Below, piece after piece: positions 17,180 to 25,802 of a DNA stretch of 64,000 nucleotides. Positions within the stretch are counted from its first letter, which is position 1. Each line of letters starts with the position of its first letter. The stretch lies in NCBI GenBank assembly GCA_963819905.1, contig CAWFXP010000009.1, forward strand, positions 310,001-374,000. The letters are read 5' to 3'. The position numbers and the translations under genes were made by a program. This stretch comes from CAWCQC01 sp963819905. Its GTDB lineage: Bacteria > Actinomycetota > Thermoleophilia > Gaiellales > Gaiellaceae. The notes under the pieces are model-generated. The model did no database searches and had not been told where the DNA came from. It saw nothing but the letters and a program-made list of their open reading frames with translations.

Positions 17180-17958
17180 GCCGGCTCCGAGCCAGGTGCC
17201 CGCACTGCCGGACACTCACCGCGGTCGCAGTCGACGACGGCTACCAGTGCCACGCGTGTGGCGCGACCTTCCGAGCCGGCCTCGTGCGGGTGCCGCGGGC
17301 GTGGGGACGGGGCGGAGACCGCATGGCGCAGGCCGCGGACCTGCCGCTCCCCTACCCGGAGGTGGCGCGGATCGACGAAGCGACGCTCGCGGAGCAGAGT
17401 CTCGCGGTGGCAGCCGCGCTGCCCACGAGGCCGCTCGTGCTCGGCGGCTGCTGCTGTGCCCATGTCGGCGCCGTCGAGGGCGTCGCGGCGAGGCACGGCC
17501 GGGTCGGGGTGGTGTGGCTCGACGCCCACGGCGACCTGAACACCCCCGGGACCTCGCCGAGCGGGAACGAGTGGGGGATGCCGCTGCGCATGCTGATCGA
17601 CGGCGGCGCGGTCGACGCCGGGGACGTGGTGCTGCTGGGGGCCCGCAACCTCGACCCGCCGGAGGAAGAGTTCATCGCCGCGTCCGGCCTGTTGCGGGGA
17701 AGCGACGGCATCGGTCCCGCGCTCGCCGGCGTAGACGCCGTCTACGTGGCTCTCGACGCCGACGTCCTCGATCCGGGCGAGGGCGTCGGCGTCTTCATGC
17801 CTGAGCCGGACGGCTTGTCCCGGGCAGCCGTCGAGGACGTTCTCCGCACCATCGCGGGCGGGCCGGCGCCGGTCGTCGGCGCGGGGATGACCGGGCTCGT
17901 CGACGACGAGCGGAACACGGCCCCCCTGAGCCGGCTGGCGGGCGCGCTCGGGCTCTGA
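17176..17958 (+). CDS. Arginase/agmatinase-family protein with N-terminal zinc ribbon
   Basis: Residues 1-40 form a zinc ribbon (CPHC, then CHAC after about 14 residues). The rest is a compact ureohydrolase fold with the metal motifs WLDAHGDLN (DxHxD) and ALDADVLDPG (DxD). The usual GGDH motif is replaced by GGCCCAH, so one metal ligand may have moved or be lost. The total of 260 residues is short for an arginase plus an extra domain. It could act on a guanidine or formimino compound, but I cannot name the substrate. It overlaps the GNAT gene by ATGA. Confidence 0.75.
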   Translation: MSRLRARCPHCRTLTAVAVDDGYQCHACGATFRAGLVRVPRAWGRGGDRMAQAADLPLPYPEVARIDEATLAEQSLAVAAALPTRPLVLGGCCCAHVGAVEGVAARHGRVGVVWLDAHGDLNTPGTSPSGNEWGMPLRMLIDGGAVDAGDVVLLGARNLDPPEEEFIAASGLLRGSDGIGPALAGVDAVYVALDADVLDPGEGVGVFMPEPDGLSRAAVEDVLRTIAGGPAPVVGAGMTGLVDDERNTAPLSRLAGALGL

Positions 17959-17971
17959 GTCCGACGGCCCG

Positions 17972-17977
17972 TAGAAT
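17972..17977 (+). promoter_or_regulatory. -10 box of leaderless promoter for accD
   Basis: TAGAAT lies 8 bases upstream of the accD ATG at 17986, with no ribosome binding site between. The geometry equals that of the sigma-factor promoter at 10616. Confidence 0.5.
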
Positions 17978-17985
17978 AGGCGGTC

Positions 17986-18840
17986 ATGGCGAGCCGGATC
18001 GACGTGTCGATCGAGCATCGCGGCGCGTCCGACGACGGAGCCGCGCCTCCGGCGAAGCGCGATCCGAACACGTGTCCCCGGTGCAGCTCGCACTACCGGG
18101 AAGACGAGCTCGAGCGCTCCCTTCGCGTCTGTCCGCAATGCGGCTACCACTTCCCGGTCCGTGCGCGAGCCCGTATCGAGCAGCTGGCCGACCGGGGCAC
18201 GTTCACCGAGGAGGCGGCCGGGTTGCGGTCGGCCGATCCGCTCGGGTTCTACGACCTGCGCCCGTACACGGAGCGCATCGCCGAGGCCGAGGTCTCGACC
18301 GGTCTCGGTGACGCGATGGTCATCGGCGACGCGAAGATCGAGCGCCGGGACTGTGAGCTGGCCGTCATGGACTTCGCCTTCATGGGCGGGTCGATGGGCA
18401 GTGCGGTCGGGGAGAAGTTCGTGCGGGCGTGCGAGCGCGCGGGCGACCGGCGCGTCCCGCTCGTCTGCGTGACCGCATCCGGCGGCGCGCGCATGCAGGA
18501 GGGGATTCTCTCGCTCATGCAGCTGCCGAAGGCCGTCTGCGCGGTCGAGGATCTCCGCGACACGCCCGGCGCTTTCATCGTCGTCATGACGCACCCGACG
18601 ACGGCCGGCGTTCTCGCGAGCTTCGCCAGCCTCGCGGACGTCACCCTCGCCGAGCCCGGCGCGCTGCTCTCGTTCACCGGCCCCCGCGTGGTGCAGCAGA
18701 CCGTCCGCGAGAAGCTTCCGGACGACTTCGGCCTTGCCGAGTCGAACCTCCGCTTCGGCCACCTCGACGCGATCGTCCCGCGCGACCAGATCAGGCCGTT
18801 TCTGGGGCGGCTGCTCGCCCTCTTCGCCCATGGCGGCTAG
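17986..18840 (+). CDS. accD: Acetyl-CoA carboxylase carboxyltransferase subunit beta
   Basis: This subunit, with AccA, transfers CO2 from carboxybiotin to acetyl-CoA to give malonyl-CoA for the fab operon upstream. The N-terminal four-Cys zinc finger (CPRC and CPQC) is intact. The crotonase-like core has VTASGGARMQEGI and SFTGPRVVQQTVREKLP. Length is 284 residues. It overlaps accA by 11 bases. Confidence 0.95.
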   Translation: MASRIDVSIEHRGASDDGAAPPAKRDPNTCPRCSSHYREDELERSLRVCPQCGYHFPVRARARIEQLADRGTFTEEAAGLRSADPLGFYDLRPYTERIAEAEVSTGLGDAMVIGDAKIERRDCELAVMDFAFMGGSMGSAVGEKFVRACERAGDRRVPLVCVTASGGARMQEGILSLMQLPKAVCAVEDLRDTPGAFIVVMTHPTTAGVLASFASLADVTLAEPGALLSFTGPRVVQQTVREKLPDDFGLAESNLRFGHLDAIVPRDQIRPFLGRLLALFAHGG

Positions 18841-19783
18841 GAGGCGGACGCCGGCGGCGGAGCAGCTGCGGCTTCGCGAGCGCCTGGCGAAGCTCGGCGA
18901 CCTGCCGCTCCTGCGCGGCGCCGGCGTCTCGGCCGAGCTGAGCCGGCTGAAGCGCCAGCTCGACCGGATCGGCGACGAGCCCAGCGAGGACGACGTCTGG
19001 AACGCGGTTCTCCTGGCCCGGCACCAGGAGCGTCCGTACACGCTCGACTACGTGGAGCGCATTCTCGACGACTTCATCGAGCTCCACGGCGATCGCTGCA
19101 ACCACGACGACGCCGCCCTCGTCACGGGGCTCGGCAGGTTCAGGGGGCGCACCGTCGTCCTCGTCGGACACCAGAAGGGCCGCGATATCCACGAGCGAAC
19201 GAGGCGGAACTTCGGAATGGCGCTGCCGGAGGGCTATCGGAAGGCGATTCGGGTAATGGAGATCGCCGACCGCCACGGCTTTCCGGTCATCTCCCTGATC
19301 GACACGCCGGGCGCCTACCCAGGCGTGGCCGCCGAGCAGCACGGCCAGGGTGGCTGGATCGCCCGTTCGCAGCTCGCGATGAGCAGGTTGCGCGTCCCGG
19401 CGGTCGCCTGCGTCATCGGCGAGGGCGGTTCGGGCGGCGCGGTCGCAATCGCGCTCTCGGACAGGGTTCTGATGCAGGAGAACGCCATGTACTCGGTGAT
19501 CTCGCCGGAAGGCTGTGCGACGATCCTCTGGCGGGACATCGGGGAGGCCCGCAAGGCCGCGGCGGCGTTCAAGCCGGATGCGGTGCACTGCCTCGAGCTC
19601 GGTGTGATCGACGGGATCGTGCCCGAGCCGCCGGGCGGTGCGCACACGGACTACGACGCGGCCGCGCAGATGCTCGCAGACGGGCTCGAAACGGCGCTCG
19701 GCGAGGTCGAGAACGACTCGCCGGAAGCCAGAATCCGGCTTCGCCGGGCGAAATTCCGCGATATCGGCGTGTACACCGCCTGA
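18830..19783 (+). CDS. accA: Acetyl-CoA carboxylase carboxyltransferase subunit alpha
   Basis: The partner of AccD. Diagnostic segments are HGDRCNHDDAALVTGLGRF, NFGMALPEGYRKA, LIDTPGAYPG and IGEGGSGGA. The ATG at 18830 lies inside the end of accD, so the two subunits are coupled. At 317 residues it is full length. The biotin carboxylase and carrier subunits are not in the window. Confidence 0.95.
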   Translation: MAARRRTPAAEQLRLRERLAKLGDLPLLRGAGVSAELSRLKRQLDRIGDEPSEDDVWNAVLLARHQERPYTLDYVERILDDFIELHGDRCNHDDAALVTGLGRFRGRTVVLVGHQKGRDIHERTRRNFGMALPEGYRKAIRVMEIADRHGFPVISLIDTPGAYPGVAAEQHGQGGWIARSQLAMSRLRVPAVACVIGEGGSGGAVAIALSDRVLMQENAMYSVISPEGCATILWRDIGEARKAAAAFKPDAVHCLELGVIDGIVPEPPGGAHTDYDAAAQMLADGLETALGEVENDSPEARIRLRRAKFRDIGVYTA

Positions 19784-19888
19784 TATCCCCCGATGGGAGT
19801 ATCCACGGGATCCACAGAGTTATCCCCGGATCGGTTTCCGGGCTGGGAATGACCGGTGGCGGCCTGTTGACAGAGGGGTCTCGATCGG
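19784..19888. other. Intergenic region with DnaA-box-like sequences
   Basis: Between accA and ligD, bases 19,798-19,831 contain GTATCCACG, GATCCACAG and TTATCCCCG within about 30 bases, each one or two changes from the DnaA box TTATCCACA. A TTGACA hexamer at about 19,867 could be a -35 element for ligD. No gene is seen here. Confidence 0.35.
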
Positions 19889-19891
19889 GTG

Positions 19892-22216
19892 ATGGCCGAC
19901 CCGCCGCGCCTCGCTGAATACCGGCGCAAGCGCGATCCCGCGCGGACGAAAGAGCCGTTCGAGCCGGGTGAGACGGGCGGGCCGCCGATCTTCGTCATCC
20001 AGCGGCACGCCGCCAGGCGCCTCCACTACGACCTTCGGCTCGAGCGCGACGGGGCGCTCGCGAGCTGGGCTGTCCCCAAGGGCCTTCCGATCGACCGCGG
20101 CTCGCGCCGGCTCGCGGTCCACGTCGAGGATCATCCCCTCTCCTACGCGACCTTCGAGGGCGAGATCCCGAAGGGCGAGTACGGCGCCGGGACGGTCGAG
20201 ATCTGGGATCGCGGCACGTACGAGCTGCTCGAGGAGAAGCGCGACGGCGGTCTGACCTTCCGTCTCAACGGCGAACGGCTACAGGGGGTGTGGACGCTCG
20301 TCCCGGCGGCGCTCGACGGCAACGAGCGGAACTGGCTTCTCCTGCGCAAGGACGACGATGCACCGGCGTTGCGTGAGCTCACCCGCTACGAGCCGATGCT
20401 CTCGACGCTCGCCGAGAAGGTTCCGGGCGGCAAGGGCTGGCTCTACGAGGTCAAGTGGGACGGCTATCGCACGATTGCACGCGTGCACGAAGGGGAGGCG
20501 ACGCTCACGAGCCGCACGGGGAAGGATCAGACGGCTGGCCGCTTCGAGCCCGTCGCCAGGGCGCTTCCACGGGCGCTCCGCGGACCGGAGTGCGTCCTCG
20601 ACGGCGAGATCTGCGCACTCGATGGGCAGGGCCGGCCGAGCTTCGCCGAGATGCAGCGGGGAACCGGCACGCTCGTCCTCTACCTCTTCGACCTGCTCGA
20701 GCTCGACGGCGAGCCCCTGCTCGACCGGCCGTTCACGGAACGGCACGAGCTTCTCCGGGAGCTAGTCGTGCCTGACCAGGCGACGGTGCGGCTGTCCGAG
20801 GTCTTCGAGGACGGCCAGGCGTTGTACGACGCCGCGGGCGGGCAGGGGCTCGAGGGAATCGTGGCGAAGCGTGCGTCGTCCACGTACCAGCCGGGTAAAC
20901 GGAGCAAGGACTGGGTGAAGGTGAAGGTGCATCGTCGTCAGGAGTTCGTGATTGCCGGGTACACGCGCGGCGCGGGGCGCCGCGCGGCCACGCTCGGTGC
21001 GCTCGTGCTCGGGATCTGGGACGGCCGCGACCTCGTCTGGGCCGGAAACTGCGGCACGGGCTTCTCGGAGGCCGACGTCGACGACCTCCTCGCGCGCCTT
21101 CGCCCGCTGGAGCGTGACGGCTCGCCGTTCGCCACGACCCCGAAGATGCCCCGGGTGCGCCGCGACGACGTCGTCTGGGTCGAGCCCGAGCTCGTGTGCG
21201 AGGTCGAGTTCGGCGAGTGGACGCGCGAGGGGCGGTTGCGGGCGCCGTCCTTCCAGGGCCTCCGAACGGACAAGCCTCCGGCAGAGGTGCGCCGAGAGCG
21301 GGCGGTCGAGGAGGAGATCGGGCACGGCTCCCGCACGCTGCGCGTCCGCAACCTCGACAAGGTCTTCTGGCCGGGCGAGGGGATCACGAAGGGCGACCTT
21401 CTCGACTACTACCGGCGTGTCGCGCCTGTCCTCGTGCCGCACCTGCGGGACCGGCCGTTCACGATGAAGCGCTATCCCGACGGGATCGAGGGCGGGCACT
21501 TCTTCCAGAAGGACGCACCCTCGCACATGCCGTCCTGGATCCGCACCCGGCCGTTCCCGGCGAGCTCGCGTGACGGGAAGCGGACGCGGACGATCCGCTA
21601 CCCGCTCGTGAACGACGAGCTGGCGCTGGCGTGGATGGTGAACATGGGCTGTATCGACATGAACGCGTGGCTTTCGCGCGTCGACAAGCCTGAGCGGCCG
21701 GACACCGTGCTCTTCGACCTCGACCCGTCGGAGGGCGTCCCGTACGACGTCACGGTCGAGGTCGCCCGGCTCGTCAGGACGCTCCTCGACGCGCTCGGGC
21801 TCGAGGCGTATCCGAAGACGAGCGGCTCGGACGGGATCCACGTCCTCGTTCCGATCGCCCGTCGCGCAACCTTCGAAGAGGCGCGCGACTTCGCCGAGAT
21901 CGTCGCCGGAACGCTCGCCCGGACGAATCCCGACCTGGTCACGACGCAGTGGGCGAAGGCCAAGCGCCACGGCGTGCTGATCGACGCGAACCAGAACCGC
22001 CAGGGAGCGACGATCGCGTCGGTCTACTCGGTCCGCCCGCACCCGGGCGCCCCGGTCTCGACGCCGCTCTCGTGGGACGAGCTGAAGCCGGGGCTCGACC
22101 CGAGCGAGTTCACCATGCCTGTGGTGCTCGACCGCGTCACCGGCCGCGGTGATCTCTTCGCCCCGGTGCTCGGCGGTCGCCAGTCGCTCTCCCGCGCCCT
22201 CGCGACGCTCCGGTGA
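19892..22216 (+). CDS. ligD: Multifunctional ATP-dependent DNA ligase LigD (PE-LIG-POL)
   Basis: A 774-residue non-homologous end-joining enzyme. The domain order is 3'-phosphoesterase (about 1-155: FVIQRHAARRLHYDLRLE), ATP ligase (about 165-470: nucleotidyl Lys in EVKWDGYR, then CVLDGEI and EGIVAKR), and primase-like polymerase (about 480-775: DKVFWPGEGITKGDLLDYY, DLDPSEG). This is the Pseudomonas-type order rather than the mycobacterial POL-PE-LIG order. Its usual partner Ku is not in the window. GTG at 19889 is an alternative start. The 3' end overlaps the next gene by GTGA. Confidence 0.95.
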   Translation: MADPPRLAEYRRKRDPARTKEPFEPGETGGPPIFVIQRHAARRLHYDLRLERDGALASWAVPKGLPIDRGSRRLAVHVEDHPLSYATFEGEIPKGEYGAGTVEIWDRGTYELLEEKRDGGLTFRLNGERLQGVWTLVPAALDGNERNWLLLRKDDDAPALRELTRYEPMLSTLAEKVPGGKGWLYEVKWDGYRTIARVHEGEATLTSRTGKDQTAGRFEPVARALPRALRGPECVLDGEICALDGQGRPSFAEMQRGTGTLVLYLFDLLELDGEPLLDRPFTERHELLRELVVPDQATVRLSEVFEDGQALYDAAGGQGLEGIVAKRASSTYQPGKRSKDWVKVKVHRRQEFVIAGYTRGAGRRAATLGALVLGIWDGRDLVWAGNCGTGFSEADVDDLLARLRPLERDGSPFATTPKMPRVRRDDVVWVEPELVCEVEFGEWTREGRLRAPSFQGLRTDKPPAEVRRERAVEEEIGHGSRTLRVRNLDKVFWPGEGITKGDLLDYYRRVAPVLVPHLRDRPFTMKRYPDGIEGGHFFQKDAPSHMPSWIRTRPFPASSRDGKRTRTIRYPLVNDELALAWMVNMGCIDMNAWLSRVDKPERPDTVLFDLDPSEGVPYDVTVEVARLVRTLLDALGLEAYPKTSGSDGIHVLVPIARRATFEEARDFAEIVAGTLARTNPDLVTTQWAKAKRHGVLIDANQNRQGATIASVYSVRPHPGAPVSTPLSWDELKPGLDPSEFTMPVVLDRVTGRGDLFAPVLGGRQSLSRALATLR

Positions 22217-22680
22217 CGCGGGCGAGGCAGATCGCGGTCGCCGGAGCGGGTCACGCCGGCGAGGATCTCCTTGCGGTCGCCGAGGAGGTGGGCCGGCTGC
22301 TCGCGGGCCGCGGCGCAACCGTCGTCTGCGGCGGCCTCGGTGGGGTCATGGAGGCGGTCGCGCGCGGCGCCCGCACGGCGGGTGGCACGACGATCGGGAT
22401 CCTCCCCGGCGAATCGCCCCAAGAGGCGAACCCCTGGATCGAGCATGCAGTCGCGACCGGGATCGGCCATGCCCGGAACCTCGCGGTCGCGGCGAGCGGC
22501 GATGCGCTGATCGCGATCGGCGGCAGCTGGGGAACGGCCTCCGAGATCGCGCTGGCGCGTCGGCTCGGCCGGCCCGTGGTCGTTCTCGGCGCAGGCCCGG
22601 AGATCGCAGGCGACGGCATCGTCCCTGCGGCGACGCCCGAGGAAGCGGTGGCCCACGCCCTCGCCGCCGCCTCGACGTAG
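22213..22680 (+). CDS. SLOG/LOG-like nucleotide-binding protein (TIGR00725-type)
   Basis: A 155-residue Rossmann-like protein with a Gly-rich start (VAGAGHAGED), CGGLGGVMEAVARGA and IAIGGSWGTASEIALA. It resembles the TIGR00725 family, related to lysine decarboxylase-like/LOG proteins that bind nucleotides or cytokinin nucleotides. The catalytic PGGxGTxxE motif of true LOG enzymes appears as IGGSWGTASE, which keeps the GT and the Glu. Activity is unproven. It is coupled to ligD. Confidence 0.75.
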   Translation: MTRARQIAVAGAGHAGEDLLAVAEEVGRLLAGRGATVVCGGLGGVMEAVARGARTAGGTTIGILPGESPQEANPWIEHAVATGIGHARNLAVAASGDALIAIGGSWGTASEIALARRLGRPVVVLGAGPEIAGDGIVPAATPEEAVAHALAAAST

Positions 22681-22695
22681 GGCCCGGGCCTCGTT

Positions 22696-22723
22696 GTAGG
22701 GGCCGGACCTGTCCGGCCCGACC
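22696..22723. repeat. Palindromic intergenic repeat, copy 1
   Basis: A 28-base sequence starting GTAGGGGCCGGACC and centred on the near-perfect palindrome GGGCCGGACCTGTCCGGCCC. It is identical over 28 bases to the copy at 34,021 and is found inverted at 33,937. It sits between two convergent genes (22,680 and 22,734), where its hairpin could end transcription from both sides. Confidence 0.8.
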
Positions 22724-22733
22724 GTCCCGCCGG

Positions 22734-24986
22734 TCAGGCCGCCTGGAGCATCGCGTGCAGGAGCCGACGCGCTCCGCCCTTGTCGAGGGGCTCGTTCAGG
22801 TTCCCGCACTTCGGCGACTGCACGCAGGACGGGCACCCGTGCTCGCACGGGCAGCCGGCCAGCAGGCGTTCCGTGTCGGCCACCCACCCCTCGAAGCGCT
22901 CGAATCCCCGCTCGGTGATCCCGACGCCGCCCGGGTGTCCGTCGTAGACGAAGATCGTCGGGCGCCCGGTCTGGAAGTGGACGTTGGTCGAGAGGCCGCC
23001 GATGTCCCACCGGTCGCACATCGCCCAGAGCGGGAGCATCGCGATCAGGGCATGCTCGGCTGCATGCAGCGTGCCGAGCAGCCGGACGACGGCCTCGTCA
23101 TCCGTGAGCATCGACGGCTCGGGGCAGAACCAGACCGCCTCTGTCTCGAAGGTTTGCGGCGGTAGGTCGAGAGCGCAGAGGTCGATCTGCTCCCCCGTCG
23201 CGATCGAGCGGCGCTGGTAGCCGATTACCTGCTCGGTGACCGACACGGCGCCGTGTGACAGCTCGAGCCCGAGCCGGCGCTCTGTCCGGTAGGCCGCGCC
23301 GATCGCGGTCTCCGTCTCCCGCTTCGTCTGCGTGTAGTAGTTGCCGGTGAACGGCTCGACGAGCGCGACGCGGGCTCTGAGATCGAGCTCGAGGACGGCG
23401 TACGCCTCGCCGAGGTGGAGGTAGACGGCGCCCTCGTGAACCGTCGAGAACGCGCGTCCCTCCTCGACCAGCCCGAGCACCTGGCCCGTCTGTCGGTCGA
23501 CGACCGCGATCGCGTCCGTCCCGGTCGAGCGCAGCGAGAGCCTTCCGGCCGGGTAATCCCCGCGTCCCGCCCAGACGTAGCCGGCGGGACTCCGCTTCAG
23601 CTCGCCGGCCTCGGCGAGGATCTCCGCTCGTGCGAGCGCTTCGCTGCCGAGGAACCGGCTGTCGGCTTCGCCGATCGGCGCCTCGTAGGCTGCGGCACGG
23701 ACATGCCCGTCGAGGACGCGCGGGTTCGTGTGATCGAGAATCGCCGCCTCGACCCGCCTGCCGAGGAGCGCGTCCGGCTCCCGCATGAAGAACTGGTCGA
23801 GTGCGTCGTCGCTCGCGATCAGAACGGCAAGTCCCGCCTCGCGCCGGCCGGCCCGGCCCCACTGCTGGCGGAGGCTCGCCACGGTTCCGGGGAAGCCGAC
23901 GGAGATCGCGCAGTCGAGCAGCCCGATGTCGATCCCGAGCTCGAGCGCGTCGGTCGCGGTCACGGCGAGAAGCTCGCCGTTCAGAAGGCGCCGCTCGATC
24001 TCCCGCCTCTGGGCCGGGGTGTACCCGGCGCGGTAAGGCGAGAGCCGGGTGGCCAGAGAGCGATCGAGCCGGTCGCACGTGAAGCGATGGATGAGCTCGG
24101 CCGCCTTGCGGCTCTTCGTGAAACAGATCGTCCGCAGTTCGCGTTCGACGAGCGAGGCAAGAAGCCGGGACCCCTCACCGAGGACGCTCGCCCGCTGGCC
24201 GAGCTCGGCGTCCAGGAGGGGCGGGTTCCAGAGCGCGATGGTCCGGTCGGCCCGCGGCGCACCGTCATCGTCTACGACCTGAACGGGCTCGCCGAGGAGC
24301 GACTGCCCGAGCTCCCCGGGGTTGCCGATGGTCGCGGAGGCGAGCAGGAACTGCGGCTCCGCGCCGTACAGGGCGGCCACGCGGCGCAGCCGCCGAAGGA
24401 CGTTCCCGACGTGCGAGCCGAAGACGCCGCGGTAGACGTGCGCTTCGTCGACGACGACGTAGCGGAGGTTGTGGAGGACGTCTGCCCAGCGGTCGTGGTG
24501 GGGCAGGATGCCGACGCTGAGCATGTCCGGATTCGTGAGGATCGCGTTCGCCCATTCCCGCACCTGCCGCCGCCGCTCGTGCTCGGTGTCGCCGTCGTAG
24601 ATCGCGACGCGGAGCTCGGGAAGCGCGAGCTCGGCCAGGGAGCGCGCCTGGTCCTGGGCCAGCGCCTTGGTCGGATAGAGGTAGAGGGCCCGTTGCTTCG
24701 GGTTGCCCGCGAGACCGTCGAGCACCGGGAGGTTGAACGCGAGGGTCTTCCCGCTCGCGGTGCCGGTGACGACGAGAACGTGGCTTCCTCCGGCAGCGGC
24801 CGCGTAGGCGGCGGCCTGATGGGTGTAGAGCTGTCCGATTCCCCGGGCAGCCAGCGCGTCCGCAACGGCGGGGTTGAGGCTCGCGGGCAGGGGTGAGGTG
24901 CGAGCGCCCCGCGCCTCTTCGCTGCCGAGCATGGCGAGCTCCTCGCCCTCGAGCAGGCCGTGCCACGGCGCGAGCAGCGTCTCCAT
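22734..24986 (-). CDS. DEAD/DEAH-box DNA helicase with DUF1998 zinc domain (MrfA/Hrq1-like)
   Basis: A 750-residue superfamily 2 helicase. It has Walker A TGTASGKT, the DEAH box VVVDEAH, motif III SATIGNP and motif VI RQQWGRAGRREAG. The C-terminal DUF1998 region ends in a four-Cys zinc site (CPCEHGCPSC, then CGN). This is the architecture of B. subtilis MrfA (YprA) and yeast Hrq1, which take part in repair of mitomycin-type crosslinks. With ligD and polX nearby it fits a DNA-repair neighbourhood. The start codon is only about 25 bases from the divergent thiD start. Confidence 0.92.
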   Translation of the reverse strand: METLLAPWHGLLEGEELAMLGSEEARGARTSPLPASLNPAVADALAARGIGQLYTHQAAAYAAAAGGSHVLVVTGTASGKTLAFNLPVLDGLAGNPKQRALYLYPTKALAQDQARSLAELALPELRVAIYDGDTEHERRRQVREWANAILTNPDMLSVGILPHHDRWADVLHNLRYVVVDEAHVYRGVFGSHVGNVLRRLRRVAALYGAEPQFLLASATIGNPGELGQSLLGEPVQVVDDDGAPRADRTIALWNPPLLDAELGQRASVLGEGSRLLASLVERELRTICFTKSRKAAELIHRFTCDRLDRSLATRLSPYRAGYTPAQRREIERRLLNGELLAVTATDALELGIDIGLLDCAISVGFPGTVASLRQQWGRAGRREAGLAVLIASDDALDQFFMREPDALLGRRVEAAILDHTNPRVLDGHVRAAAYEAPIGEADSRFLGSEALARAEILAEAGELKRSPAGYVWAGRGDYPAGRLSLRSTGTDAIAVVDRQTGQVLGLVEEGRAFSTVHEGAVYLHLGEAYAVLELDLRARVALVEPFTGNYYTQTKRETETAIGAAYRTERRLGLELSHGAVSVTEQVIGYQRRSIATGEQIDLCALDLPPQTFETEAVWFCPEPSMLTDDEAVVRLLGTLHAAEHALIAMLPLWAMCDRWDIGGLSTNVHFQTGRPTIFVYDGHPGGVGITERGFERFEGWVADTERLLAGCPCEHGCPSCVQSPKCGNLNEPLDKGGARRLLHAMLQAA

Positions 24987-24996
24987 CGCCCGATGG

Positions 24997-25002
24997 TAGC
25001 CT
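24997..25002 (+). promoter_or_regulatory. -10 box of leaderless promoter for thiD
   Basis: TAGCCT lies 8 bases before GTG 25,011. It falls inside the very short gap to the divergent helicase gene, which leaves no room for a normal leader and supports the GTG rather than the ATG at 24,993 as thiD start. Confidence 0.45.
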
Positions 25003-25010
25003 CACTCCCG

Positions 25011-25802
25011 GTGATTCCTCGCTGCCTCACGATCGCCGGCTCGGACTCCGGCGGCGGCGCCGGGATCCAGGCCGACCTGAAGGCGTTCGCCCGGCTCGGC
25101 TGCCACGGTATGAGCGCCGTCGTCGCGCTGACCGCTCAGAACACGGTCGGCGTCACGGCCATCCACGAGGTGCCGGCCGACGTCGTCCGCGCCCAGCTCG
25201 ACGCTGTCTTCGGCGACCTCGGTGCCGACGCCGCCAAGACGGGCATGCTCTTCAGCGCGGGGATCGTCGCGACCGTCGCGTCGGCCCTCGACGAGTATCC
25301 GGTGCCTCTCGTGGTCGACCCGGTCATGATCTCGAGCTCCGGCGCTCGTCTGCTCCGAGACGATGCGGTCGGCGTCCTCGTCGAGCGGCTGTTTCCGCGT
25401 GCGGTGGTCGTGACTCCGAACCTCGCCGAGGCGTGCGCGCTGGCCGGCGTTCCCTTCCGGGATGACGCCGACCGGCGCGAGCTCGCCGAGGCGATCGTCG
25501 CGCTGGGCGCCCCGGCCGTCGTCGTCACCGGCGGCCACGGTGACGAGCCGGTCGACTGGCTCTTCGACGGCGCCGCCCACGTTCCCATTCCGGTCGAGCG
25601 CCACGAGGGATCCGCCACGCACGGCTCGGGGTGCACGCACTCCGCCGCGCTCACGGCGCTCCTCGCTCACGGCGAGAGCCTCGCGGACGCGGCCCGGGGC
25701 GCCGCCGGCATCGCGGGCGAAGCGGTTCGCAACGGCCTGCCGATCGGAGCCGGCAGCGGTCCCGTCGACGTCTTCGACCTTGCGTCTGTCAGCGCTCGGT
25801 GA
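25011..25802 (+). CDS. thiD: Hydroxymethylpyrimidine/phosphomethylpyrimidine kinase
   Basis: A ribokinase-fold kinase that phosphorylates the thiamin pyrimidine HMP twice. It shows the N-terminal TIAGSDSGGGAGIQADLK, VVDPVMISSSG, and the C-terminal anion hole HGSGCTHSAALTA with the catalytic Cys. Length from GTG 25,011 is 263 residues; an ATG at 24,993 would add six. It overlaps thiL by 23 bases. It could receive HMP produced by the salvage genes farther right, but it is not in the same operon. Confidence 0.93.
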   Translation: MIPRCLTIAGSDSGGGAGIQADLKAFARLGCHGMSAVVALTAQNTVGVTAIHEVPADVVRAQLDAVFGDLGADAAKTGMLFSAGIVATVASALDEYPVPLVVDPVMISSSGARLLRDDAVGVLVERLFPRAVVVTPNLAEACALAGVPFRDDADRRELAEAIVALGAPAVVVTGGHGDEPVDWLFDGAAHVPIPVERHEGSATHGSGCTHSAALTALLAHGESLADAARGAAGIAGEAVRNGLPIGAGSGPVDVFDLASVSAR

